Shown in pieces: positions 17,091 to 25,725 of a stretch of DNA of 46,046 nt; within the stretch, counting starts at the first letter, position 1; each line of letters begins with the position of its first letter. A model generated the notes under the pieces. It had not been told where the DNA came from. It saw nothing but the letters and a program-made list of their open reading frames with translations, and made no database searches. The position numbers and the translations under genes are program-made. Source of the DNA: an uncultured Thermoanaerobaculia bacterium (GTDB taxonomy: Bacteria > Acidobacteriota > Thermoanaerobaculia > Multivoradales > Multivoraceae); NCBI GenBank assembly GCA_951813015.1, contig CATOTG010000011.1, forward strand, positions 83,843 through 129,888, read 5' to 3'.

Positions 17091-17834
17091 CTAGAGCGTG
17101 AACTCGGCGCCGAGGTAGATCTTTCTCACGGTCGGATCGGACGACAGTTCCGTCGGTGTGCCCGTACGAAGAATCCTGCCGTCGTTGATGATGTAGGCCC
17201 GGTCTGTGATCTTCAGCGTTTCCCGCACGTTGTGATCCGTGATCAGGACGCCGATACCCATGTCCCGGAGCTGTCGAATGATCGCCTGGATGTCGAGCAC
17301 GGCGATCGGATCGATGCCGGCGAACGGTTCGTCGAGAAGGATGAAGCTGGGGCTGATCGCAAGCGCCCGGGCAATCTCGAGCCGCCGGCGCTCGCCGCCC
17401 GAAAGCTGGTTCCCCCTCGAGCGCCGGACCGCGACGAGGTCGAAATCTCCGATCAACTGGTTGATCCGGCGGCGCTGCTCGGCACGGCCCAGGCCGAGCG
17501 TCTCAAACACCGCACGGAGGTTGCCCTCGACGGAAAGCCGCCTGAACACCGATGGCTCCTGTGGCAGATAGCTGATGCCCTGTTGCGCACGAAGGTACAT
17601 GGGAAGGTCGGTGATGTCGACGTCGTCGAGGAAGACGCGGCCGCCGTCGGGCCGGGTCAGGCCCACGACCATGTAGAACGTGGTCGTCTTGCCGGCGCCA
17701 TTCGGTCCGAGCAAACCGACGACTTCCCCCTGGCCGACCTCAATCGACACGTCCTGGACGACTGGTCGGCCCCGATAGACCTTGCGCACATCCCGGGTGC
17801 GGATGCGGTGGCCTGAAGCCGGACGGTCGGTCAC
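17091..17834 (-). CDS. lptB: LPS export ABC transporter ATP-binding protein
   Basis: LptB is the ATPase that powers LPS extraction through LptF/LptG. The 247-residue product has Walker A GLLGPNGAGKTTTFYM, Q-loop PQEPSVFRRLSV, signature NQLSGGERRRLEIARAL, Walker B FILLDEPFAGIDP and the switch histidine in VLITDHNVRETL, all very close to LptB. The start is GTG 17834 overlapping the stop of the lptC/A-like gene (GTGA). The rpoN gene follows. Its permease partner is the fused gene at 5751-8189. Confidence 0.96.
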   Translation of the reverse strand: MTDRPASGHRIRTRDVRKVYRGRPVVQDVSIEVGQGEVVGLLGPNGAGKTTTFYMVVGLTRPDGGRVFLDDVDITDLPMYLRAQQGISYLPQEPSVFRRLSVEGNLRAVFETLGLGRAEQRRRINQLIGDFDLVAVRRSRGNQLSGGERRRLEIARALAISPSFILLDEPFAGIDPIAVLDIQAIIRQLRDMGIGVLITDHNVRETLKITDRAYIINDGRILRTGTPTELSSDPTVRKIYLGAEFTL

Positions 17835-20131
17835 GGGTAGCCGACTCCGGCAGCCGTGCCGCCGGACGGCCCCATCGCGTAACGGCCCTCGTCGAGCCAG
17901 TAGATCAGGCGCGACCCGCTCAAGAGATCGCCTCCCTTGTCGATGACGACGCCGCCGGAGAGCCGCATCACGCGTTCCGCCACAAGATAGACGACTCGAT
18001 AGGCCTGGGCCGAAACCGACTGTGCGGGATCCTCGAGCCGCGCGTTCCCCAGGCAGTACAGCGCCCGCGTCCGGACGTTCTCCGCGTCGTCGCTCGCAGC
18101 CGCAGCTTCGACGGTCAGTTCGTCGCAGTTCAGCCGCTGGTCCCCAAGGGAGGCCGAGGTCCCGCCGCTGTAGCGCAACTCGCCCTCGTCCTCGGAGAAG
18201 CTCATTCGCTCGGAGACCACAAGCCATTCCTCGTCAGCTGTTTCGACCTCCGACTTTCCGGCGGCCGCCGGCGCGAGCCCCGGCGCCGCGCGCCAGGTCG
18301 TGCGCACATCGCCAGTCGCCAGGAGGCGCTTGCGGTCTCCGCTGACCTGCAGTTGCGCGGCCGCGAGATGGTACTCCCCGAGGACCGCCTCGACACTCCC
18401 CCGGAAACGGCTGCCCTCCCGTTGGCAGAGTACGGCCTCCTCCGATCGGATCGTCGATGGGCCACTGGTCGAGTCAGCGCCGGCGAGCGGCAGAGAGCTC
18501 CTTTCGCCATCGGCGGCGCCCTGAAACGTGATCCGTACGCCACCGCTCGCTTCCGAGCAGGCAGCAGTCTGATCGAACACTGTGCGCGGAGCTTCGAGTT
18601 CGCCTTCTGCGACGGTGAGCTTCGCCGGCTCTCCGAGAAACTCGACCCGTCCGGTCACGGGATCGATCGTTGCGCGGTCCGCAAGCGCACGGACCGGATC
18701 ACGGCGCCGATCCGTCAGGTCCACGTTGCCTGCCAGGACCAGTTCCGCCAGGACGCCGTCGCCGTCGAAGCGGCCGTTGGCGACCCTGCTCGAAGCGATT
18801 CGCAGGGGCTGCTTTCGCTGGGGAACCTGCTCGTCGAGCACGACCCTTCCTCGCGCCTCGAACTCGGACGGCACTCCGTCGACAAAGCCGAAGGCGAGTA
18901 CCTCCGCCCGAACCCGCCGCCGGCCTCCATCTGCATGGTCGATGCGCAGCACGCCCGGACCGCCCCGGTTCGGGCCGCTCAGCAGCAACCGACTCGGGAG
19001 CTGGTTGGCGTCGAATCCGACATCCAGCGCACCGCCGAGCAGGACCAACGTCGAGCTCTCGGCATCCCCGTCCGCATCCCCCGCCAAAGACCCGCCACTC
19101 GCGAGAGGCGCCAGCAGCACGATCTCCCCGCGGGCCTCGAGTGTCTTCAGTGCATCGCCGGCGTCTCCTGCCAGTGCGAGCGTCAGTGAACGGGCGGTAA
19201 GGTTCAGCTCGCCGAACCGCGTCGTGGTACCGCCCCGGCCGGTCAGAGTGCCCTCGTTCCAGAAGTACTCCAGCGTTTCGGCGGCCAGGAAGAGTGGCTC
19301 GGGCGACTGCCCGAACTCCATCGCGGCGCCGCCGGCAGCCCTCATCCGCCCCTCGCGCCATCGATACTCCAGCGTCTCGGAAGTCAGGACCAGCGGCTGG
19401 GGGGACGAGTCCGTTTCGCTCGCTGCGGCGCTGCCCGTCGTCCTGACGCCGCCGCTCAGGTTCGCTGCCTCTCGACGGAAGTCGACCCGCAGTGCGTCCC
19501 CAACCGCAGTGATGCCCTCGAAGGTGAAGCGGCTGCCGGGCGCCGCCGTCAGGACCATGCCGCCCTCGGCCAGGTCCATCCAGTCCGTGTCGACAACCAG
19601 GCCGTTCGTTCCCTCGAGAGAGACCGCTCCCTCAAGGTGGGTCGCGTTCGTCGCCTCGTTGTACGTCGCACGATCCGCACGCAGGCGAAACTCGTCGTCG
19701 CCGCGCGGGTAGTCGATCTCGACCTCCTTCAGCAGCACGTTGCCCTGGTCATCGGAACTCGTCCGCGCGCCCCGGATGCGGAACACCTCCGTGCCTTCAC
19801 GCTCAAGTGTCGATTCGAACTGCTCAGCGCTGAGCTGGACCGTCTCCTCGCCCGCCAACGCGGCCTCCCCCGCAGCAGCCGGCTCTTCGAGAGTCTCGTC
19901 GGCGATCACCGCGGTCGCGTCGGGTCGTCCACTGACAAAGACCCAGGCAAGCCCGCCGACGCCGGCAATCAGCACGACGAGCAGGAACGCCCTCAGCAAT
20001 CTGGTGCGAAGTTGCCGCCGATGTCCATAGCGCAGGTCTCTCCGGCCACCGGGCCGGTAGACGGAGTCTCCGCGGTCCGCTGCCGGCGAAGGGCGGGTTT
20101 CGTCGGCCCCGGAGGGTGTCTCGGTGGCCAT
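17831..20131 (-). CDS. Large LptC/LptA-like LPS export protein
   Basis: A 766-residue protein. It has an Arg-rich cytoplasmic head, one membrane segment at about residues 47-67 (LLRAFLLVVLIAGVGGLAWV) and a long periplasmic part made of repeating beta-strand segments of the LptC/LptA/OstA type, such as LRADRATYNEATNATHLEGA, VVDTDWMDLAEGGMVL and LSGGVVIDKGGDLLSGSRLI. The N-terminal part suits LptC (about 200 residues normally), and the rest is long enough for several LptA-like modules. It would collect LPS from LptB-LptFG and pass it across the periplasm. It precedes lptB with a four-base overlap. No separate lptA is seen. Domain borders are inferred. Confidence 0.75.
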   Translation of the reverse strand: MATETPSGADETRPSPAADRGDSVYRPGGRRDLRYGHRRQLRTRLLRAFLLVVLIAGVGGLAWVFVSGRPDATAVIADETLEEPAAAGEAALAGEETVQLSAEQFESTLEREGTEVFRIRGARTSSDDQGNVLLKEVEIDYPRGDDEFRLRADRATYNEATNATHLEGAVSLEGTNGLVVDTDWMDLAEGGMVLTAAPGSRFTFEGITAVGDALRVDFRREAANLSGGVRTTGSAAASETDSSPQPLVLTSETLEYRWREGRMRAAGGAAMEFGQSPEPLFLAAETLEYFWNEGTLTGRGGTTTRFGELNLTARSLTLALAGDAGDALKTLEARGEIVLLAPLASGGSLAGDADGDAESSTLVLLGGALDVGFDANQLPSRLLLSGPNRGGPGVLRIDHADGGRRRVRAEVLAFGFVDGVPSEFEARGRVVLDEQVPQRKQPLRIASSRVANGRFDGDGVLAELVLAGNVDLTDRRRDPVRALADRATIDPVTGRVEFLGEPAKLTVAEGELEAPRTVFDQTAACSEASGGVRITFQGAADGERSSLPLAGADSTSGPSTIRSEEAVLCQREGSRFRGSVEAVLGEYHLAAAQLQVSGDRKRLLATGDVRTTWRAAPGLAPAAAGKSEVETADEEWLVVSERMSFSEDEGELRYSGGTSASLGDQRLNCDELTVEAAAASDDAENVRTRALYCLGNARLEDPAQSVSAQAYRVVYLVAERVMRLSGGVVIDKGGDLLSGSRLIYWLDEGRYAMGPSGGTAAGVGYP

Positions 20132-20141
20132 GTGCCGGAGT

Positions 20142-21881
20142 CTACTTGGCCCTGGCGGCCGTCTTCGAGCCGTTGGCGATCTGCCTGGCGTCCTCGATCC
20201 TGACCACGGGACCGCCGACCCAGTTGTCCCATTCCAGGGCCCCGAGCACTTCGAAGCGGCCATCGAGCTCGGCCAGTCGCTTCCGCCAGCCCCAGCCGAG
20301 CAGTTGGACGAATCGACCCGAGTCGGGGCCCCCGGCTCGCCTGACGCGCACCTTGACGTGGTCCTTTCCGAACTCGCGCACCGGCCCGCTACGCTCCAGC
20401 GGGCCCAGCCGGATCAACGGCCGGCGATTCGCCTCGCCATGCGGCTCCAACTGCGCGAGTTCATGGAACAGGCCCGGCTCGACCTGTTCCGGAGAGAGCG
20501 CCAGTTCATACTCCCGGCGGCGCACGAGCACTTCCGGCGGCCAATCCGCGGCCTCTTCCATCTCCGCCTTCAGCGCCGGCAATGCGGACACGTCCACCGA
20601 CAGGCCAATGGCCTGGGGATGGCCTCCGAATCGCGCCATCCGCTCCTTGAAGCCGGTCATGAACGAGTGGAGATCAAGGCCCGGAATACTGCGACCTGAG
20701 CCGGCGCCCGTCTCGCCCTCGACTCCCAGCAGGATCACCGGCCGATGGAACTCGCGGGCGAGGCGGCCTGCGGCAATCCCCACGACGCCCCGATGCCATC
20801 CGGGGCTCCAGCCCATGAGGATCCCGGGCCGTCTTTCGTCGGCCGAGAACAGTTCCGTGGCCTCCCTCACCACCTGCCGTTCTTCGGCCTGCCGTTTCCG
20901 GTTGAGTGAGTCGAGCTCGCCCGCGAGGCGGTCGGCCTGGGCCCGGTCCCGGGTGAGCAACAGGCGGAGCGCCAGCTCGGCGCTTGCCAGTCGGCCGGCG
21001 GCATTGAGCCTCGGTCCCAGCCGAAAGGCGACCTCCGTCGACGAGACGCCACCCTCGACGCGAGAGACCCGCATCAGGGCCCGGAGCCCCGGGGACCGTG
21101 CCTTTGCCAACGCCTGCAGACCCAGGGCGGCGATGACCCGGTTCTCCCCCACCAGCGGAACGACATCCGCGATCGTCCCGAGGCATGCCACGCGCAACAG
21201 CGCGGCCAGCGGCTCCTCGCGGCCGCTTCGGCGCAGTACGGCCTGCGCCAGCTTGAACGCAAGCCCGGCGCCGCACAGATGGCGGAAAGGGTAGGTGCAG
21301 CCAACCTGCTGAGGATTGACCTGGATCGCCTGGGACGGAAAGTCGCTTCCGGCAACGTGATGATCCGTCACGACCACTTCCATTCCCTGCCTGATCGCCT
21401 CCTCCACCGCCTCGTTCGAGGTCGTCCCGCAGTCCACAGTGACGATCAGCGAGGCGCCGGCCCGTCGCGCCTTCTCGACCTGCGCAACCCGAAAGCCGTA
21501 GCCGTCAGTCAACCGGTTCGGGATGATCGGAACTACCTCGACAGCCAGGGCGCGCAGTACGGCCGTGAGCAGCGCGCAGGCGCTGACCCCATCGACGTCA
21601 TAGTCCCCCACGACGGCTACCGTGCCGCGGTCCCGGCATACGGCCAGCACACGCTCGGTCGCCTCTTCCATTCCGCTCAGCAGGAAGGGGTCGTGCAGGC
21701 CACTGCGATGCGGCCTGAGGAACGTCTCCGCCTCGGCCTCCGTCTTCACGCCCCTGCGGGCAAGGGGCGCCGCAAGCAGCCCGTATCCTGCCGCCAGAAG
21801 CCGCCCGGCGGCCTCGGGGACGGGCTTCTCCAGCCACTCCACCGCGTCTTCGCGGCAAACGCCCTGCTCGGGAACAGTCAC
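20142..21881 (-). CDS. recJ: Single-stranded-DNA-specific exonuclease RecJ
   Basis: RecJ degrades single-stranded DNA 5' to 3' in recombination and mismatch repair. DHH-superfamily motifs are intact: VAVVGDYDVDGVSACALLT, LIVTVDCGTTSNEAV, VVVTDHHVAGSDFP and a DHHA1 region with WHRGVVGIAAGRLAREFHRP, GSGRSIPGLDLHSF and FGGHPQAIGLSV. The start is GTG 21881 overlapping the priA stop, giving 579 residues, in the family range. The longer open frame upstream encodes only atypical Arg- and Gly-rich sequence and overlaps priA. It is followed after ten bases by the lptC/A-like gene. Confidence 0.95.
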   Translation of the reverse strand: MTVPEQGVCREDAVEWLEKPVPEAAGRLLAAGYGLLAAPLARRGVKTEAEAETFLRPHRSGLHDPFLLSGMEEATERVLAVCRDRGTVAVVGDYDVDGVSACALLTAVLRALAVEVVPIIPNRLTDGYGFRVAQVEKARRAGASLIVTVDCGTTSNEAVEEAIRQGMEVVVTDHHVAGSDFPSQAIQVNPQQVGCTYPFRHLCGAGLAFKLAQAVLRRSGREEPLAALLRVACLGTIADVVPLVGENRVIAALGLQALAKARSPGLRALMRVSRVEGGVSSTEVAFRLGPRLNAAGRLASAELALRLLLTRDRAQADRLAGELDSLNRKRQAEERQVVREATELFSADERRPGILMGWSPGWHRGVVGIAAGRLAREFHRPVILLGVEGETGAGSGRSIPGLDLHSFMTGFKERMARFGGHPQAIGLSVDVSALPALKAEMEEAADWPPEVLVRRREYELALSPEQVEPGLFHELAQLEPHGEANRRPLIRLGPLERSGPVREFGKDHVKVRVRRAGGPDSGRFVQLLGWGWRKRLAELDGRFEVLGALEWDNWVGGPVVRIEDARQIANGSKTAARAK

Positions 21882-24328
21882 ATCAGGTCCTGGGGATCCA
21901 CATCGATCGTGAAATCGGCGGCCGGCGCCGGCGCAATCGCCCGAGCCAACCGCCGGACGTCGGCGCCGCTGGCGGAGCGCATCAGGAACTGAAACCGCCA
22001 ATGTCCCTTGAGGCGCTCGAAGGGTGCAGGCGCCGGCCCGGAAAAGCGCACCCCGGGCGCCAGCACATGGGCGCGGGCAGCCGCCGCGAGCTCCCTGATC
22101 CGCCGCCAACCGCGTTCCCGATCACGGTCGCGGATCACGAGCTGGACCATGCGGGTGAACGGAGGGTAGTGAAACACCCGGCGAAACCGCATCTCCTGAC
22201 TCGCGAAGGCCTCGTCATCGCCGTTGAGCACCGCCTGAATCGCATAGTGGTCCGGATGGTACGTCTGGACCACGAAGCGGCCCGGCCGTTCACCGCGACC
22301 GGCCCGCCCGGCAAGCTGCGTGAGCAGAGCGTAGCTGCGTTCCGCGGCGCGAAAGTCCGGGAACCCGAAATACGAATCCGCGGTAAGCACCGCGGCCAGC
22401 GCGACGTCGGGGAAGTGATGGCCCTTCGACACCATCTGCGTGCCGATCAGGATCTGCGTTCGCCCGCCGCGAAAACGCTCCAGAACGGCCGCGGGACCTC
22501 CGACCCGGCGCGTCGCGTCGCGGTCCAGCACATCGACGACCGCTCCCGGGAATCGCTCCTGGACTTCCTCCTCCACCCTCTCCGTACCGGCGCCGATCGG
22601 CTGAAGAGCGTCCTCTCCGCAGTCCGGACAAAGACGGGGCGCGTCCTCGCGGACGCCGCAGTAGTGGCAGATCAGTCTTCGCTCACGGCGGTGGAAGCTC
22701 TTGGGCAGGCCGCAGTCCCTGCAGGGCATGTTTTCGCCACAGGCACGACACAGGAGCTGCGGCGAGTAGCCGCGGCGGTTCCGCAGCAGGATCACCTGCT
22801 CTCCCCGCTCCAGGCTGTGGGTGATCTGGTCCACGAGGAGAGCCGAGAACCTCACGTCCCCCGGACGGAGGGGTCCCCCGGCTTCCTTGCGGAGATCGAC
22901 CAGGATCGGTTCCGGAAGTGAACCCGAACCCACCCTGGCAGTGAGCCGGAGGTGGCGATAGCGACTGCGTTCGACGTTCAACCGGGTCTCGAGACTCGGG
23001 GTGGCAGAGACGAGTGCGGCGGTCGCGGCGCAGGAGCGTGCCCGTACCAGGGCCAGGTCCCGGCCGCTGTACTGCGGACGCGTGGCCTGTTTGTAGGCCG
23101 CGTCCTGCTCCTCGTCGACGACGATCAGGCCGAGGTTTCGCACGGGTGCAAAGACGGCCGACCGGGGCCCCACGACGACCCGGCACTCCCCACCGCGGAC
23201 ACGCTCCCACTCCTGATGGCGTTCCGCGTTGCCGAGGTTCGAATGCAACAGGGCGACCCGGTCGCCGAAGCGCTGCTTCAGCGTCCGCGCGAGCGCCGGC
23301 ACCAGCGCAATCTCCGGCACCAGAACGATGACGGACCGGTCCTCTTCAAGCGCGGCGCCAGCCGCCTGCAGGTAGATCTCGGTCTTTCCGGAGCCGGTCA
23401 TGCCGCCCAGGAAGCAGGATCGGAACTGGCCGCTCCGGACCGCGGCCACCAGGTCGTCAGCGGCCACGACCTGGTCCGGACGCAGCTTGATCGGCTTCGC
23501 CTGGCCGTCACCGGCCAGGCGGTGACGGGCCAGATCCATCGTCTCGATCTGAGTGAAGGAGCGGAGAACGCCGAGACGGACCAGGCGCCTGACAACCGCC
23601 GCCGAAGCACCGGTTCGGGTACGCAGCTCATCGAGTGTCGCCGGCCGGTTCAGTTCGGCCAGGTACTCGACCGCCAGACGGCCCTTTGGAGACCGCCCGC
23701 AAGCCTGAAGCCGGGCGTCGAGGTCCCCGGCCGGCAGTTCGACGGCCGCCCGGTACCGGGAACTCCGGCTGCCGGGCTCGTAAAGCCGGATTCGGCCACT
23801 CTCGCGCCAGCTCTCGATCCGATCGAAGAGGGTCGCGTCGCCCAGTTCCTCCCAGATCGTCGCCAGGGCAAGGCGGCCTCGATCCAGGAGCAGACGTTGC
23901 AGAGCCTGACTCTTCGGATCCCGGCAGTCGTGGAGTGCGCCGCGGTTCGTCAGTTCCGCACGCGCGTCGCCCCGGCCCGGGAGCCGACCGGGGATCATGT
24001 TCCGGAGTACCTCGCCGATCGGCGCCGCGTAGTAGGAAGAGGCGAAACGGGCGAGCTCCATCAGGTCGTCGGGCAGAACGGGTTCCAGGTCGACAACCGA
24101 TTCAATCGCCCGCAGTTGGGTTTCGACCTCAGCCGGTGGCCGACCGGGAAGGCCGACAATCCAGCCGGTGACCCGTCGTTTCCCGACGGGCACACGCGCT
24201 CGGACACCGATTCGGGCCAGGCCGATCCAGCGGGCGGGTACGCTGTAGGTCAGAGGATCGGGCAGAGGCAGCGGCACCGCGACTTCGGCAAAGCCGCCGC
24301 CGGCCGCGCCGGCGCTATCCAGCCCCAT
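21878..24328 (-). CDS. priA: Primosomal protein N' (replication restart helicase PriA)
   Basis: PriA recognises stalled forks and reloads the replicative helicase. The 816-residue product has the N-terminal 3'-DNA-binding domain (SSYYAAPIGEVLRNMIPGRL), Walker A FLGGMTGSGKTEIYLQAAG, a DEEQ box (VVDEEQDAAYKQ), two zinc-binding clusters (LCRACGENMPCRDCGLP, ICHYCGV and LCPDCGED) and helicase motifs ILIGTQMVSKGHHFPDV and LTQLAGRAGRGERPG. The usual box is DEEH; here the histidine is glutamine. It overlaps the small upstream gene by 14 bases and recJ by four. Confidence 0.96.
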   Translation of the reverse strand: MGLDSAGAAGGGFAEVAVPLPLPDPLTYSVPARWIGLARIGVRARVPVGKRRVTGWIVGLPGRPPAEVETQLRAIESVVDLEPVLPDDLMELARFASSYYAAPIGEVLRNMIPGRLPGRGDARAELTNRGALHDCRDPKSQALQRLLLDRGRLALATIWEELGDATLFDRIESWRESGRIRLYEPGSRSSRYRAAVELPAGDLDARLQACGRSPKGRLAVEYLAELNRPATLDELRTRTGASAAVVRRLVRLGVLRSFTQIETMDLARHRLAGDGQAKPIKLRPDQVVAADDLVAAVRSGQFRSCFLGGMTGSGKTEIYLQAAGAALEEDRSVIVLVPEIALVPALARTLKQRFGDRVALLHSNLGNAERHQEWERVRGGECRVVVGPRSAVFAPVRNLGLIVVDEEQDAAYKQATRPQYSGRDLALVRARSCAATAALVSATPSLETRLNVERSRYRHLRLTARVGSGSLPEPILVDLRKEAGGPLRPGDVRFSALLVDQITHSLERGEQVILLRNRRGYSPQLLCRACGENMPCRDCGLPKSFHRRERRLICHYCGVREDAPRLCPDCGEDALQPIGAGTERVEEEVQERFPGAVVDVLDRDATRRVGGPAAVLERFRGGRTQILIGTQMVSKGHHFPDVALAAVLTADSYFGFPDFRAAERSYALLTQLAGRAGRGERPGRFVVQTYHPDHYAIQAVLNGDDEAFASQEMRFRRVFHYPPFTRMVQLVIRDRDRERGWRRIRELAAAARAHVLAPGVRFSGPAPAPFERLKGHWRFQFLMRSASGADVRRLARAIAPAPAADFTIDVDPQDLM

Positions 24329-24680
24329 CCTCCCCGGCGCAGTCGCCGCACACGCCGCCGGTCAGCTGGGCTTCAGGTACGTGGACACCGCATCCGGCAC
24401 ATCGGAGCAGCGGGCTCACCGAAGCGGTTGGCCGATTCGGTTCTTGGCCGCCCCGGGAGTTCCCGGGCGAGAAACCGCCGGCCGCGCCTCGCGCGCCCCC
24501 CGTGTCTCGAGGCCTTCCCGTACCGGAAGAGCCAGCGGCGGATCGTTGCAACACCTGGAGCAGGCGCAGGAACGAGCGCGCCTCCGCGGCGCGCGGCGAC
24601 TGCAAGAGCCCGCGCACCATCCGCGATACCCACATCCATGCCACCAGGAGGGCAATCAGGATGACGAGCAGTTTGGTCAC
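24315..24680 (-). CDS. Small membrane protein with C-terminal zinc ribbon (PP0621-like)
   Basis: A 121-residue protein with an N-terminal membrane helix (LLVILIALLVAWMWVSRMV), a low-complexity Gly/Ser/Arg middle, and a C-terminal cysteine cluster, LLRCAGCGVHVPEAQL then VCGDCAG, likely to bind zinc. This layout matches the PP0621 family of proteobacteria, whose function is unknown. It overlaps the start of priA by 14 bases and follows carD after 85 bases that contain a hairpin. The family match is by eye only. Confidence 0.65.
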   Translation of the reverse strand: MTKLLVILIALLVAWMWVSRMVRGLLQSPRAAEARSFLRLLQVLQRSAAGSSGTGRPRDTGGARGAAGGFSPGNSRGGQEPNRPTASVSPLLRCAGCGVHVPEAQLTGGVCGDCAGEDGAG

Positions 24681-24710
24681 GATCTACATCAGCCCAAGCA
24701 GCCCGGACTT

Positions 24711-24745
24711 CCCCGCCGATTCCTCTCGTGGCCTCAGAGGCGGGG
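24711..24745 (-). terminator. Possible terminator hairpin downstream of carD
   Basis: The outer arms CCCCGCC and GGCGGGG enclose an inner CCTCT/AGAGG pairing. It lies 20 bases beyond the carD stop, in the gap before the next minus-strand gene. There is no T tract, so it may only reduce read-through into the priA block. Confidence 0.4.
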
Positions 24746-24765
24746 ACCGCCGCGGCCGCGAAGCC

Positions 24766-25281
24766 TCAACTGGCCTTGGCCTTGGAGATTTTCTCGAGGC
24801 TGCCCGTCAGAGCCTTCTCGACCAGCACTTCCGCGTCCTCTTCGCTGATCTCCCGGACGTGCAGCACCTCGCTGACGATGAAGTACCTCGCCTTCTCGTA
24901 CATCTTCTTCTCCCGGAACGAGAGGCTCTTCTTCTGGCTTACCAGACGCAGGTTCTTCAGCACCTGGGCGGCGTCGGTGAGGGAACCGGTCCGCATCTTG
25001 TCGAGGTTCTGCTTGTAGCGCCCCTTCCAGTCCTTGTAGACGTCGATGTTGCCGTCCTCGATCAACCGCAGCAGATCCCGGATCTCCCGCGCCTTGGCCA
25101 GCCGTCGGAGGCCCACGCGGTCAAGGTTCTCCTCGGGCACCATGACCTTGGAGTCGTTCCCCAGGACCCTCAGGTGGTAGTAGGTCTGTTTCTCTCCACC
25201 GTCCGGGGCGCTCAGAGCAATCTTCTCCACCACGCCTACGCCGTGGTTGGGGTAAACGACTTTCTCACCGACTCGGAACAC
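24766..25281 (-). CDS. carD: CarD/CdnL family transcriptional regulator
   Basis: CarD-family proteins bind the RNA polymerase beta subunit and stabilise open promoter complexes, notably at rRNA and other housekeeping promoters. The 171-residue product opens with FRVGEKVVYPNHGVGVVEKI, the RNA-polymerase-interacting domain, and continues with KVMVPEENLDRVGLRRLAK and a helical C-terminal DNA-binding part (LSFREKKMYEKARYFIVSEV). The start is GTG 25281. A good sigma-70 promoter lies 145-174 bases upstream. Myxobacterial and other CarD/CdnL proteins of this size are the closest type. Confidence 0.94.
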   Translation of the reverse strand: MFRVGEKVVYPNHGVGVVEKIALSAPDGGEKQTYYHLRVLGNDSKVMVPEENLDRVGLRRLAKAREIRDLLRLIEDGNIDVYKDWKGRYKQNLDKMRTGSLTDAAQVLKNLRLVSQKKSLSFREKKMYEKARYFIVSEVLHVREISEEDAEVLVEKALTGSLEKISKAKAS

Positions 25282-25625
25282 TCTGCACCCCCATTTCGAA
25301 AACCCCCTCTGACACGCGACAGTCGCCTGCCTCGGCAGACGTCGCCGAAACCTTCCGAGATCGGCCGCCAGTTGCTGTTCTGGCGATCCCTAAGTTACGG
25401 ACAGCCACACAGTTAACGGTCGCGGATTGTAGCGGAGAGGGCTTCAGGACGTCAAATTGTTCCCGCCCCATTTGCGCCTGGTCGCAACTGCCTGCCTTGA
25501 CAGCCCGTGGCAGAAGTCCTTGCAGGCGCTGACTTTGCAGTTCCAGGCCTGGAAGTTGCACGGTGGCGGTGCTACTCTGCGCCCCCGCCGCCGCAGCACC
25601 CGCAGAGATGCGGTTTCCACCAAGG
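25282..25625. other. Intergenic region between divergent carD and tRNA-Leu(CAA)
   Basis: No credible gene. It holds the carD leader, the carD promoter (25426-25455), and on the tRNA side a perfect 14-base palindrome TTCCAGGCCTGGAA (25541-25554). A weak plus-strand -10-like TACTCT (25573-25578) sits about 47 bases upstream of the tRNA. A TTGACA at 25497-25502 faces the tRNA but has no good -10 partner. Confidence 0.7.
25426..25455 (-). promoter_or_regulatory. Sigma-70-type promoter of carD
   Basis: On the minus strand it reads TTGACG, 18 bases, then TACAAT. It matches the consensus at five of six and five of six positions. Transcription would start near 25419, leaving a leader of about 140 bases before carD. 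Confidence 0.65.
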
Positions 25626-25712
25626 GCCGGAGTGGCGGAATGGCAGACGCAGGGGACTCAAAATCCCCCGCCCCAAAAGGGCGTGTGGGTTCGACTCCCA
25701 CCTCCGGCACCA
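25626..25712 (+). tRNA. tRNA-Leu (anticodon CAA)
   Basis: A class II tRNA with acceptor arms GCCGGAG and CTCCGGC, anticodon loop CTCAAAA (anticodon CAA), a long variable arm, a GTTCGA T-loop and an encoded CCA end. It reads UUG. It closely resembles the tRNA-Leu(UAA) at 35789-35873, differing mainly in the anticodon and variable arm. Confidence 0.96.
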
Positions 25713-25725
25713 CCAGCCCCGTTAG

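Noticed and set aside
25508..25523. Possible sigma-54 site TGGCAG-N6-TTGC before tRNA-Leu(CAA)
   Set aside because: GG to GC spacing is 13 instead of 12, which sigma-54 does not tolerate.
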